A stretch of DNA of 64,000 bases, from the NCBI RefSeq assembly GCF_042650565.1, contig NZ_JBHSBH010000011.1, forward strand, positions 62,001-126,000, read 5' to 3'. Source of the stretch: Nocardiopsis_B sediminis (GTDB lineage: Bacteria > Actinomycetota > Actinomycetes > Streptosporangiales > Streptosporangiaceae). This document shows positions 7,812-18,191 of this stretch, piece after piece. A model generated the notes under the pieces. It saw only the letters and a program-made list of their open reading frames with translations. It did no database searches and was not told the DNA's origin. The translations under genes and the position numbers were made by a program. Each line of letters opens with the position of its first letter. The first letter of the stretch is position 1.

Positions 7812-8741
7812 ATGCGTTTGAGGATTTTCACCGAACCGCAGCAGGGTGCGTCCTACGACATGCTGCTGGCGGTGGCCAAGGCGACCGAGGAGACCGGGTT
7901 CGATGCGTTCTTCCGGTCGGACCACTATCTGAAGATGGGCGACGTCGACGGCCTTCCGGGGCCGACCGACGCCTGGATCACGCTGGCCGGGCTGGCGCGG
8001 GAGACCTCGCGGGTGCGCCTGGGCACGCTGATGACGGCGGCGACCTTCCGGCACCCCGGGCCGCTGGCGATCAGCGTCGCGCAGGTGGACCGGATGAGCG
8101 GCGGGCGCGTGGAGCTGGGCTTCGGGGCCGGGTGGTTCGAGGCCGAGCACACCGCCTACGGCATCCCGTTCCCGGCGACGGCCCGCGAGCGGTTCGACCG
8201 GTTCGAGGAGCAGCTCGACGTCATCACCGGGCTGTGGGGGACCCCGCTGGGTGAGACGTTCGACTACGACGGACGCCACTACCGCCTCTCCGGCGCGCCC
8301 GGCCTGCCCAAGCCGTCGCAGCCGCGCCCGCCGGTGCTGATCGGCGGCACGGGGCCCACGCGCACCCCGCGGCTGGCCGCGGCCCACGCCGACGAGTACA
8401 ACGTCCCCTTCTCCTCGGTCGAGGACACCGCCGCGGCCTTCGAGCGCACCCGCGCGGCGGTGAAGGCGATCGGCCGCACCGCCCCGATGGTGTATTCGGC
8501 GGCGCAGGTGCTGTGCTGCGGGCGCGATGACGCCGAGGTCGCCCGGCGCGCGGAGGCGATCGGGCGCGACCCGGAGGAGCTGCGGCGCAACGGCCTGGCG
8601 GGTACCCCGGCCGAGCTGGTCGACAAGATCGGCCGGTTCGCCGAGATCGGTGCCGAGCGCATGTACCTCCAGGTGCTCGACCTGTCCGACCTCGACCACT
8701 TGGAGCTGGTCGCCTCGCAGGTGGCGCCGCAGGTCGCATAG
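7812..8741 (+). CDS. LLM class F420-dependent oxidoreductase
   Basis: Luciferase-like TIM-barrel oxidoreductase expected to use coenzyme F420. The N-terminus MRLRIFTEPQ is followed by FFRSDHYLKM, the conserved LGTLMTAATFRHPGPLAI, and GRVELGFGAGWFEAEH, all hallmarks of F420-dependent LLM enzymes. It is 309 aa. ATG 7812 was chosen with GGGGGAG about ten bases upstream; ATG 7803 is too close to that site. The gene stands alone, divergent from the sigma operon. The substrate cannot be inferred. Confidence 0.88.
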   Translation: MRLRIFTEPQQGASYDMLLAVAKATEETGFDAFFRSDHYLKMGDVDGLPGPTDAWITLAGLARETSRVRLGTLMTAATFRHPGPLAISVAQVDRMSGGRVELGFGAGWFEAEHTAYGIPFPATARERFDRFEEQLDVITGLWGTPLGETFDYDGRHYRLSGAPGLPKPSQPRPPVLIGGTGPTRTPRLAAAHADEYNVPFSSVEDTAAAFERTRAAVKAIGRTAPMVYSAAQVLCCGRDDAEVARRAEAIGRDPEELRRNGLAGTPAELVDKIGRFAEIGAERMYLQVLDLSDLDHLELVASQVAPQVA

Positions 8742-8760
8742 CGGCGCGGCGGCGCCGGAA

Positions 8761-8805
8761 TAACTTGATATCGAGATACTTGTCCGATAGCTTGATATCG
8801 AGATA
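8761..8805. promoter_or_regulatory. twin 18-bp imperfect palindromes (MarR/TamR-type operator)
   Basis: Two copies of TARCTTGATATCGAGATA lie at 8761-8778 and 8788-8805, centres 27 bp apart. Each is an imperfect 18-bp palindrome. The region is strikingly AT-rich for this genome. The nearest downstream gene on the same strand is aconitase. In Streptomyces coelicolor the MarR-family regulator TamR controls the aconitase gene through palindromic sites, so a TamR/PecS-like regulator is the best guess. No such regulator is encoded in this window. Confidence 0.7.
8765..8793 (+). promoter_or_regulatory. predicted aconitase promoter (TTGATA-N17-TAGCTT)
   Basis: TTGATA (8765-8770) and TAGCTT (8788-8793) are spaced by exactly 17 bp. 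The -35 lies within the first palindrome and the -10 starts the second, so repressor binding would cover both elements. Transcription from here would give a leader of about 310 nt before the aconitase GTG. Confidence 0.55.
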
Positions 8806-8826
8806 AACACCTGAATCACTGAGCAT

Positions 8827-8859
8827 GCCGGAGGGGCGCCTGCACGGCACCCCTCCGGC
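8827..8859 (+). terminator. strong hairpin in aconitase leader / after LLM gene
   Basis: Perfect 10-bp stem GCCGGAGGGG/CCCCTCCGGC (8827-8836 and 8850-8859) with a 13-nt loop. It may end the oxidoreductase transcript, but it also lies downstream of the operator-bearing promoter, so it could sit in the aconitase leader as an attenuator. A 14-bp direct repeat (8946-8959 and 8985-8998) follows in the same leader. Confidence 0.5.
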
Positions 8860-9030
8860 CGGCGGGAAACACCCGGCGTGTGAGGTTGGCCGCTGCCGCG
8901 GCGGGTAGCCGCGCAGGCAGGCCCGGACCGGCAACGGGCACGGCACCGGCACGCCGCACCGTCACCGCTGATGGAACCGGGCCGCCGGCACGCCGCACGA
9001 TGGTCCGGCCGCGGTCCGCGGGTCATCTGC

Positions 9031-9049
9031 TTAGGGCAGCCTCAGTGAT
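9031..9049. promoter_or_regulatory. partial iron-box-like element upstream of aconitase
   Basis: The 19 bases match the IdeR/DtxR iron-box consensus at about 13 positions, with a full left half (TTAGG, then AGCCTCA) but a poor right half. Iron control of aconitase is known in corynebacteria. The match is incomplete, so this is tentative. Confidence 0.25.
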
Positions 9050-9112
9050 GTCCCGGCGCCCCTGCTACGGCAGGATGCTGGGAGAAAGTGGCGAGATCAG
9101 GAGGCAATCACC

Positions 9113-11839
<2,727 letters not shown>

Positions 11840-11991
11840 CCAGGGGTCGTCAGGGGCGAACGCCCCGCCCGCCGTCCCGGGACCGGCCCGTCCGGCCCCG
11901 GGGCGGCGGCATCTCCGGGCCACCCGGTCCCGCACAGCGGCACGCGAGCGCCGCCGCGCCACCATGGTGCGGCGGCGCTCCGCTTTCGAGC

Positions 11992-12076
11992 GGAGAGCCG
12001 ACGAGCGAGCGGAGGCGGCGCTGTAATCGGCCGCAGGCCCCTCCGCGGGGCCGTTGGAGCGGAGCGAGGAGGCGAG
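11992..12076 (+). repeat. interspersed ~90-bp repeat, copy A
   Basis: Intergenic element beginning GAGAGCCGACGAGCGAGCGG and ending around GGAGCGGAGCGAGGAGGCG. It aligns with a copy at 31401-31487 in the same orientation over nearly its whole length with scattered mismatches, and with an inverted partial copy at 27361-27418. Left-hand sequence GCCGACGAGCGAGCGGAGG and right-hand CCGCGGGGCCGTTGGAGC are the best conserved blocks. The 11840-12159 interval otherwise holds GC-rich inverted repeats and no gene. Confidence 0.75.
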
Positions 12077-12146
12077 CGCGCCCAAGGGCGCGGCGTGTGG
12101 GCCCTCTGCCCCGGGAAAGTCCCTGTCGCGCGCGGGACGCCTTCGC

Positions 12147-12152
12147 TAGGGT
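12147..12152 (+). promoter_or_regulatory. -10 element TAGGGT, leaderless
   Basis: TAGGGT ends 7 nt before the S9 peptidase ATG (12160). There is no Shine-Dalgarno sequence, so a leaderless transcript is likely. Confidence 0.6.
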
Positions 12153-12159
12153 CGCCAAA

Positions 12160-14058
12160 ATGAGACCTGATGACATCGTCCGGCTCCATTCCCTCAGCGC
12201 ACCCGCCCTCGCCCCCGACGGGCGGAGTGCGGTGGTGGCCCTCTCCCGGCCCGATCTCGGCACCGACGCCTACCGCGGCGCACTGTGGTCGGTGCCCACC
12301 GGCGGCGACGCCGAGCCCCGGCGGCTGACCAACGGGCCGCTCGACAGCGGGCCCGTCTTCTCGCCCGACGGCCAGTGGCTGGCGTTCCTGCGCGCCGATG
12401 CGGGTCCGGCGCAGCTGCACGTGATGGCCACCGGCGGCGGCGAGCCCTGGCAGGTCACCGACCACCCCCTCGGCGTCGAGGGGCCGCAGTGGAGCCCCGA
12501 CTCCCGGCGGATCGCCTACGCCGCCCGGGTGCCCGAGGAGGGGCGCTACGGCGGCGACCCGGCCAAGGAGCCGCCGCGCCGGATCACCGGCCTGCGCTAC
12601 CGGTACGACGGCGTCGGGTTCACCAACGACCGGCGGTTCCACGTCTTCACCGCCGACCCGCACCGGGCACGCGCGCAGGGTCCCGGGACGCCGGAGCGGA
12701 TCACCGAGGGCGACTACGACCACCGCAGCGTCGCCTGGAGCCCCGACGGCGCGCTGCTGGCGTTCGAGGCGGCGCGCCACGAGGGGCGCGACGGCGACCA
12801 CGCGTCCGACGTCTGGGTGTGCGCGCCCGACGGATCGGGCCTGCGCCGCGTCACGGGCACCGGCCACATCGTCGAGACCGTGCGGTTCGCCCCCGATGGC
12901 CGCGCCCTCTTGTTCACCGGCACCGATGTCAGCGAGAACCACGCCTGGCACGTCGCCCGCCATGTGGGCCTGTGGTCGGTGCCGGTGGACGGCTCGGCGA
13001 AGCCGCGGCCGCTCTTCCCCGAGGAGGACCACCACATCGCGCCCGGAGGCGTCCCGGTCGCCACCGACGACGGCATCCTGGTGCCCGTGGAGCGGCGCGG
13101 CGCGGTCGAGCTCCTGCGGGTGCCCTACGAGGACGGGGAGCCTGCCGCGGTCGTCACTGGGCCGAGGCAGGTGCAGGCGGCGGCGTCCGCGAGGGGCACG
13201 GTCGTGGCGACCGTCGCCGACGCCGCGAGCTCCGGCGAGCTGGTGCGCATCGACGGCGGTGAGCGGGCGCTGACCGCCTTCGCCGAGGGCATCTCCCCGC
13301 TCCCGCTGGAGGAGATCACCACGGCGGCGCCCGACGGCCACCCCGTGCACGGCTGGCTCGTCCGCCCCGAGGGGCCCGGCCCGCACCCGGTCCTGCTGAT
13401 GATCCACGGCGGGCCGTTCCGCCAGTACGGGTGGCAGCTCTTCGACGAGGCCCAGGTCTACGCGGGCGCCGGCTACGCCGTGGTCATGGGCAACCCGCGG
13501 GGGTCCTCCGGCTACGGGCAGGCGCACGGCAAGGCCGTGACCGGCGACGTCGGCCGGGTGTCGGCGATCGACCTGCTGGCGCTGCTGGACGCGGCGCTGG
13601 AGCGCGGCGGGCTGGACGCATCGCGCGCGGGGGTGCTGGGCGGGTCGCACGGCGGGTTCATGACCACGTGGCTGGCGGCCCACCACGGCGACCGGTTCAA
13701 GGCGGCCATCACCGAGCGCGCGGTCAACGCCATCGACAGCTTCCACGGCACCAGCGACGAGGGGTGGACGTTCGCCTTCGACCTCTACGGGCCCGACCCC
13801 TCCGGCTGGACCGCGCAGAGCCCGCTCACCCACGCCGGCAAGATCGCCATCCCGACCCTGATCATCCACGCGGAGCAGGACTACCGCTGCCCCCTCGAAC
13901 AGGCGCAGCGGCTGTTCGTCGCCCTCAAGCTCCGCGGCGTCGAGACCGAGATGCTCCTCTTCCCGGGCGAGGGCCACGAGATGTCCCGCTCGGGCCTGCC
14001 CAGCCACCGCGTCGCCCGCTTCGAGGCCATCCTCGACTGGTGGTCCCGCCACCTGTGA
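12160..14058 (+). CDS. S9 family peptidase (prolyl oligopeptidase/acylaminoacyl peptidase-like)
   Basis: Serine peptidase with an N-terminal beta-propeller (about residues 1-360; repeated WSPDS, FSPDG, APDGR blades) and a C-terminal alpha/beta-hydrolase domain. The nucleophile motif is GGSHGGF (GxSxGG). The oxyanion region is MIHGGPFRQYGW, a downstream Asp lies in HAEQDYRCP, and the catalytic His is in PGEGHEMSR. No signal peptide, so cytoplasmic. The chosen ATG 12160 begins MRPDDIVRLH and lies 7 nt after a TANNNT box; an upstream in-frame ATG would precede this promoter. Likely digests short peptides or N-acylated peptides. Confidence 0.9.
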   Translation: MRPDDIVRLHSLSAPALAPDGRSAVVALSRPDLGTDAYRGALWSVPTGGDAEPRRLTNGPLDSGPVFSPDGQWLAFLRADAGPAQLHVMATGGGEPWQVTDHPLGVEGPQWSPDSRRIAYAARVPEEGRYGGDPAKEPPRRITGLRYRYDGVGFTNDRRFHVFTADPHRARAQGPGTPERITEGDYDHRSVAWSPDGALLAFEAARHEGRDGDHASDVWVCAPDGSGLRRVTGTGHIVETVRFAPDGRALLFTGTDVSENHAWHVARHVGLWSVPVDGSAKPRPLFPEEDHHIAPGGVPVATDDGILVPVERRGAVELLRVPYEDGEPAAVVTGPRQVQAAASARGTVVATVADAASSGELVRIDGGERALTAFAEGISPLPLEEITTAAPDGHPVHGWLVRPEGPGPHPVLLMIHGGPFRQYGWQLFDEAQVYAGAGYAVVMGNPRGSSGYGQAHGKAVTGDVGRVSAIDLLALLDAALERGGLDASRAGVLGGSHGGFMTTWLAAHHGDRFKAAITERAVNAIDSFHGTSDEGWTFAFDLYGPDPSGWTAQSPLTHAGKIAIPTLIIHAEQDYRCPLEQAQRLFVALKLRGVETEMLLFPGEGHEMSRSGLPSHRVARFEAILDWWSRHL

Positions 14059-14065
14059 CCCACCC

Positions 14066-14104
14066 CGGCTCGTGGGCCGGCCCCACCGGCCGCCCCACGA
14101 GCCG
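14066..14104. terminator. hairpin between convergent genes
   Basis: Perfect 11-bp stem CGGCTCGTGGG/CCCACGAGCCG (14066-14076 and 14094-14104) with a 17-nt GC loop, between the S9 peptidase and the leftward kinase gene. Confidence 0.65.
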
Positions 14105-14119
14105 CCGCGCTCGCGCAGG

Positions 14120-14653
14120 TCAGGGGTGGGCGTCGCAGCGGAGCAGCCCGGCACTGGACACGATGCGCTCCACCGTCTCCGCCAGGGCGCTGTCGGGGCC
14201 GATGACCTGTTCATCCGCCGCGGGGATCAGGTCCAGGCGCCGGTACCAGCTCCGCATCTCCGCCTCCCCGAACTCCCGGGACTGCGGCCGGGTGGCGTGG
14301 CGCCGCACCGTCTCGGCGAAGGGGACGTCGAGGTAGCAGAAGGAGCTGCGCCCCGCGTGGTCGGCGCGCAGGGCGGTGAGCATCGCGCCGTAGCGTCCGG
14401 CGTCCAGGATGCCTTCGACGACGACGTGGTATCCGGCGTCGAGCGCGTAGCGCGCGATGGTGTCGATCAGCCCGATGTTGGCCGCGCCGGGGAGGTCCTT
14501 CTCCCGCAGGATCGTCCGCCGGACGTCGTCCTGGGACACCAGGGCCACGCCCCGCCCGTAGCGCTCCCGTATCCGGCGCGCCACGGTGCTCTTGCCCGAT
14601 CCGGAGTTCCCCCGGATCACGATCAGGACCGTCTCGGCCGAACCGACGCGCAC
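14120..14653 (-). CDS. P-loop ATP-binding kinase-like protein (AAA_33)
   Basis: Small cytoplasmic P-loop protein of 177 aa from GTG 14653. Walker A is GNSGSGKST near residue 15, and a second acidic motif (VVVEGILDAGRYG) fits the Walker B region of adenylylate-kinase-like enzymes. A charged lid region with HATRPQSREFGEAEMRSWY follows. The start is chosen because upstream codons overlap sequence unlike the family. Homologues are usually annotated as kinase or AAA family; the substrate is unknown. It lies 35 nt downstream of another P-loop kinase on the same strand and is likely cotranscribed. Confidence 0.75.
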   Translation of the reverse strand: MRVGSAETVLIVIRGNSGSGKSTVARRIRERYGRGVALVSQDDVRRTILREKDLPGAANIGLIDTIARYALDAGYHVVVEGILDAGRYGAMLTALRADHAGRSSFCYLDVPFAETVRRHATRPQSREFGEAEMRSWYRRLDLIPAADEQVIGPDSALAETVERIVSSAGLLRCDAHP

Positions 14654-14688
14654 ACCCCAACGGTAGCGCCCGGTCCGGCCCCTCCAGG

Positions 14689-15282
14689 TCAGTCCTGCCG
14701 GATCGGGTGGGTGGCGGTGTCCAGGATGATGTCGGCGTGCTCGCGGGGGCGGTGGCGGGTGTAGAACGTCTCTTCCTGGGCGGACCACATGTCGCGGAAC
14801 GGGGCGTAGGCGGCGGCGTCGGCGCGGTGGTCCAGGCGGGTGCGGCGGATGTGGGCCGGGGCGTGCACCCAGACCAGCAGGGACAGGTAGGGGCGCAGGT
14901 CGCGGGCGCCCGCGCCGCAGCCTTCGAGGATCAGGGTGTCGCCGATGTCGCCCCCGAGACCGGTCCATTCCGCGTGGCGGCCGCGGTCCCAGTCGAAGCG
15001 GCGCCACCGCGGCCGGCGTCCGCGGGCGAAGGGCTCCAGCACCTGATCGCGGGCCAGGGGGACGGCCGCCGCCAGCCCCGGCCAGCCGGGGTAGAGGTCG
15101 TCCATGTGCACCACCGGGCAGCCGATCCGCTCGGCCAGCCGGGCGGCGAGGAGGGTCTTGCCCGACCCCGACCGCCCCTCGATCGCGAGCACGCGGCGGT
15201 GCCCGGCCCGTGCGGGGGCCGCGGACAGGGCGCCGGCGATGGCGGACGCACCGCCGGCTGCGGGGACGGATGGTGCGGACAC
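14689..15282 (-). CDS. uridine kinase-like P-loop protein
   Basis: Predicted small-molecule kinase, 197 aa. Walker A is GRSGSGKT, followed by VVHMDDLYPGWPGL, the uridine-kinase-like substrate segment. TLILEGCGAGAR is a Walker B-like motif and DHRADAAAYAPFRDMWSAQE a lid helix. The GTG start at 15282 lies 7 nt after TAGGCT on the minus strand, so it appears leaderless; an upstream start at 15408 would run through the promoter. Divergent from the ROK gene. The exact substrate is uncertain, as many actinobacterial relatives are only called uridine kinase by similarity. Confidence 0.78.
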   Translation of the reverse strand: MSAPSVPAAGGASAIAGALSAAPARAGHRRVLAIEGRSGSGKTLLAARLAERIGCPVVHMDDLYPGWPGLAAAVPLARDQVLEPFARGRRPRWRRFDWDRGRHAEWTGLGGDIGDTLILEGCGAGARDLRPYLSLLVWVHAPAHIRRTRLDHRADAAAYAPFRDMWSAQEETFYTRHRPREHADIILDTATHPIRQD

Positions 15283-15289
15283 GGCACGC

Positions 15290-15295
15290 AGCCTA
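15290..15295 (-). promoter_or_regulatory. -10 element TAGGCT, leaderless
   Basis: On the minus strand TAGGCT ends 7 nt before the kinase GTG at 15282. It faces away from the ROK promoter 30 bp to the right. Confidence 0.55.
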
Positions 15296-15308
15296 CCCGT
15301 CCCAGCGA

Positions 15309-15329
15309 TGAATTCAACTCTTGTAAGCT
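15309..15329 (+). promoter_or_regulatory. ROK gene promoter with operator-like element
   Basis: TGAATTCAACTCTTG (15309-15323) is followed directly by TAAGCT (15324-15329), a TANNNT -10 box. TGAATTCA recurs at 16637-16644 and TTCAACTCTTG at 16683-16693, both upstream of the sugar-binding lipoprotein gene, so these are likely sites for the ROK repressor, including autoregulation. Confidence 0.55.
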
Positions 15330-15389
15330 CGCTTCCACCAGCGGGGCCCGCCTTCACCGCTGCCCGACCGCAGAGCCAGGGAGACGACC

Positions 15390-16553
15390 GTGACCGTCGA
15401 CGCGACACCGGGATCCCAGGCCGCGCTGCGGCGCGCGAACCAGCAGCGGGTGGTCGAGGCGCTGCGGTCGGCGGGCACGCTCACCCAGGCCGAGATCGCG
15501 CGGGTCACGGGGCTCTCGCCGGCCAGCGTCTCCAACATCGTGCGCACCCTGCGCGCCACCGGGACCGTCACCGTGCGCGAGACCTCCTCCAACGGGCGCC
15601 GGGCGCGCGCGATCACGCTGGTGCGCCCGCCCGGGGCGGTGGTCGCCATCGACTTCTCGACGTCGCGCCTGGCCGTGGCGCTGGGCGACAGCCACGGCGG
15701 GCTGCTGGCGCGCGAGGCCATCGCCTACGACGTCGCCGCCGACCCCGAGCGGGGGGTGCGCCGCGCGGTGTGGCTGGTCGAGACGGTGCTCGCCGCGGCG
15801 CGGGTCGACCACTCCACGGTGGTCTCCGTGGCCGCCTCCGTCCCCGGCCCGGTCGACCTCGCCACCGGTGAGATCGGGACGGTCACCTGCATGCCCCGCT
15901 GGGCGGGGTTCCGCCCCGCCGCCGCGCTGGCCGAGCGCCTGTCGCTGCCGGTCACGGCCGAGAACGACGCCAACCTCAGCGCGCTCGCCGAGACCGCCAC
16001 GGGATCCGGGGCCGGTGTCGAGCACCTCATCTACGTGCAGCTCGGCGAGGGGGTGGGGGCCGGCATCGTCGTGGGCGGGCGGCTGTTCCGCGGGGCCGGC
16101 GGCACCGCGGGCGAGATCGGGCACATCGGGCTGGACGAGCGCGGGCAGGTCTGCCGCTGCGGCAACCGCGGATGCCTGGAGACCCAGGTGGGGGCGCCGT
16201 ACCTGCTCGGCATGCTGCCGCAGCAGGCGACCGGCGGGGCGCCCACCACCGTCGCCGAGCTGGTGCGCGCCGCCGGCGACGGCGACCCGGGGTGCCGCCG
16301 CATCGTCGCCGAGGCCGGGACCGCCCTGGGGCGGGGGCTGGCGATCCTGGCCAACACCTTCAACCCCGAGATGGTGATCGTCGGCGGGGCGCTCACCGGC
16401 GCCGGCGACGCGCTGCTGGCGCCGGTCCGCCGGACCATGGAGCTGGGCACGCTGGGCAGCGCCCTGCGGGATCTGCGGATCGTCCCGGGAGCGCTCGGCG
16501 ACCAGGCGGCGCTCCGGGGCGCGTTGCGCCTGGCAGCGGCTTCGGTCGAGTAG
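15390..16553 (+). CDS. ROK family transcriptional repressor
   Basis: Sugar-responsive repressor of the NagC/Mlc/XylR type, 387 aa. A winged helix-turn-helix covers about residues 18-75 (LTQAEIARVTGLSPASVSNI). The ROK sugar-kinase-like domain follows, with an ATP-like loop (VVAIDFSTSRLAVAL), AGEIGHIG, and the zinc-binding CRCGNRGCLE. GTG 15390 has AGGGAG nine bases upstream. It precedes a sugar ABC importer on the same strand, an arrangement known for Rok7B7 and xylFGH in Streptomyces coelicolor, where the ROK protein affects xylose use. Here it probably represses the importer and itself through the related elements upstream of both. Confidence 0.9.
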   Translation: MTVDATPGSQAALRRANQQRVVEALRSAGTLTQAEIARVTGLSPASVSNIVRTLRATGTVTVRETSSNGRRARAITLVRPPGAVVAIDFSTSRLAVALGDSHGGLLAREAIAYDVAADPERGVRRAVWLVETVLAAARVDHSTVVSVAASVPGPVDLATGEIGTVTCMPRWAGFRPAAALAERLSLPVTAENDANLSALAETATGSGAGVEHLIYVQLGEGVGAGIVVGGRLFRGAGGTAGEIGHIGLDERGQVCRCGNRGCLETQVGAPYLLGMLPQQATGGAPTTVAELVRAAGDGDPGCRRIVAEAGTALGRGLAILANTFNPEMVIVGGALTGAGDALLAPVRRTMELGTLGSALRDLRIVPGALGDQAALRGALRLAAASVE

Positions 16554-16633
16554 CGACCGCCAACCGGTCCGGGCGGCCGCCCGCGAAAGGGAAAGAACAT
16601 TTCCGATGCCGAACCGGGGCTGAGCTGCACGGA

Positions 16634-16660
16634 CATTGAATTCACCGTGTGAAGTCAATG
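16634..16660. promoter_or_regulatory. 27-bp near-perfect inverted repeat (ROK operator candidate)
   Basis: Arms CATTGAATTCAC (16634-16645) and GTGAAGTCAATG (16649-16660) pair at 11 of 12 positions around a 3-bp centre. It lies about 150 bp upstream of the sugar-binding lipoprotein gene and just after the ROK gene, in unusually AT-rich sequence. It shares TGAATTCA with the ROK promoter. Confidence 0.65.
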
Positions 16661-16682
16661 AACGTGACATTTCTGCGATGTG

Positions 16683-16693
16683 TTCAACTCTTG
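16683..16693. promoter_or_regulatory. second operator-like element TTCAACTCTTG
   Basis: This exact 11-mer also occurs in the ROK promoter (15313-15323). Here it lies 23 bp beyond the large palindrome and 120 bp before the lipoprotein start, consistent with a shared regulator site. Confidence 0.5.
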
Positions 16694-16812
16694 ACGCCAA
16701 GCCCACGACGGGTTTGACTTCCGGCAACGGCCGACCGAGTGACCCAGCACACGTTGCGGTGCCGGGTTCCCCCATACATCCGGCTCGGCGGCCTTCCGGA
16801 GGAGGTCGAACC

Positions 16813-17943
16813 TTGAACAAGCGAAGCGGAAGCGCATCCCGCGCCGCGGTCGGCGCCGCGGCGGCGCTGGTCCTGCTCGCGACCGGCTGCGGCGCCATCA
16901 CGAACGACGGCGCGGCCCAGGCCGGCGACAACACTGTGGAGGAGGGCTTCAGCGTCGGCCTCCTGCTGCCCGAATCCAAGACCGCACGGTATGAGAGGTT
17001 CGACCGCCCCTATTTCGAAGAGGCGCTGACCGAGCTCTGTGCCGAGTGCGACCTGCTGTACCAGAACGCCGACCAGGAGACCGCGCGCCAGCAGTCCCAG
17101 GCCGAGGCCATGCTCACCGACGGCGTCGACGTCCTCGTCCTGGACGCCGTCGACTCCGCCGCCGCGGCCACCATCGTCACCCAGGCCCAGAACCAGGGCG
17201 TGCCCGTGGTGGCCTACGACCGGCTCGCCGAGGGCGGCGTCGACTACTACACCTCCTTCGACAACCGGCGGGTCGGCGAGGTACAGGCCGAATCGCTGCT
17301 GGAGGCGCTGGAGGCGGAGGAGGCCGGCGACGACGCCCAGATCGTCATGATCAACGGCTCGCCGACCGACCCCAACGCCGGCGACTTCAAGGCCGGCGCC
17401 CACGACGTGCTCGACGGCCAGGTCGACATCGCCGCCGAATACGACACCCCCGACTGGTCGCCCGACCGCGCCCAGACCCAGATGGACCAGGCCATCACCT
17501 CCGTCGGCGCCGACAACATCGCGGGCGTCTACTCCGCCAACGACGGCATGTCCGCCGGCATCGTGGCCGCGCTCAAGAGCGCCGGCGTCGAGGACCTGCC
17601 CCCCATCACCGGCCAGGACGCCGAGATCGCCGGCATCCAGCGCGTCATCGCCGGCGAGCAGTACATGACCATCTACAAGATGATCCGCCCCGAGGCCGAA
17701 GCCGCCGCCGCCATGGCCGTCGCCGCCGCCACAGGCGAGGAGTACGACGGCGGCGAGACCGGTCTCACCGAGGTCGAGGACGAAGCCGGCAACGCCATCC
17801 CCTCCGTGCTGATCGACCCGATCGCCGTCACCGAGGAGGACGTCGCCGACACCGTGATCTCCGACGGCGTCTACACCGTCGAGGAGATCTGCACCGACGA
17901 CTACGCCGACACCGACTTCTGCACCGAGGCCGACGGCGAATAG
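16813..17943 (+). CDS. sugar ABC transporter substrate-binding lipoprotein (XylF-like)
   Basis: Extracytoplasmic sugar-binding protein of the periplasmic-binding-protein type I fold, 376 aa. The start is TTG 16813, with GGAGGAGG about seven bases upstream; an ATG at 16636 would lie within the operator. A signal peptide ends in the lipobox LLATGC, so the mature protein is lipid-anchored. Conserved features of xylose/ribose-type binders include LLLPESKTARYERFDRPYFE and YSANDGMSAGIVAALK, with a ligand-binding TGQDAEIAGIQ segment. It starts a binding protein-ATPase-permease operon behind the ROK repressor. Xylose or another pentose is the likely ligand, inferred from similarity. Confidence 0.88.
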   Translation: MNKRSGSASRAAVGAAAALVLLATGCGAITNDGAAQAGDNTVEEGFSVGLLLPESKTARYERFDRPYFEEALTELCAECDLLYQNADQETARQQSQAEAMLTDGVDVLVLDAVDSAAAATIVTQAQNQGVPVVAYDRLAEGGVDYYTSFDNRRVGEVQAESLLEALEAEEAGDDAQIVMINGSPTDPNAGDFKAGAHDVLDGQVDIAAEYDTPDWSPDRAQTQMDQAITSVGADNIAGVYSANDGMSAGIVAALKSAGVEDLPPITGQDAEIAGIQRVIAGEQYMTIYKMIRPEAEAAAAMAVAAATGEEYDGGETGLTEVEDEAGNAIPSVLIDPIAVTEEDVADTVISDGVYTVEEICTDDYADTDFCTEADGE

Positions 17944-18008
17944 GCCGGGCTCCGGGCACACGGGGCTCCGGGCCGGCGCCCCGCCCGGCAGGCCCACCGG
18001 GGGGGGGC

Positions 18009-18067
18009 NNNNNNNNNNNNNNNNNNNNNNNNNNNNNNNNNNNNNNNNNNNNNNNNNNNNNNNNNNN
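18009..18067. other. assembly gap (59 N)
   Basis: Run of Ns between the binding-protein and ATPase genes, preceded by a run of G. The remaining known bases of the 17944-18191 interval hold no gene I can support. Confidence 0.95.
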
Positions 18068-18191
18068 CCGCCAACCCGGCCGCCGCCGGCCACCGATGGA
18101 CCACCACACGACCACCACGCGAAGGCTGCGGACCACCGGCCGCCCCGGCCGCCCCCGGTCCCGCCGTGGGCGACGTCCAAGGGACACCACA

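Noticed and set aside
16636..16812. ATG 16636 as start of the sugar-binding lipoprotein
   Set aside because: It lies inside the large inverted repeat and would place 59 residues before the signal peptide; TTG 16813 has a strong Shine-Dalgarno and gives a normal lipoprotein signal.
18093..18191. Upstream ATG start for the sugar ABC ATPase
   Set aside because: Adds a His/Thr/Arg-rich tail next to the assembly gap and lacks a ribosome site; homology begins after TTG 18192.
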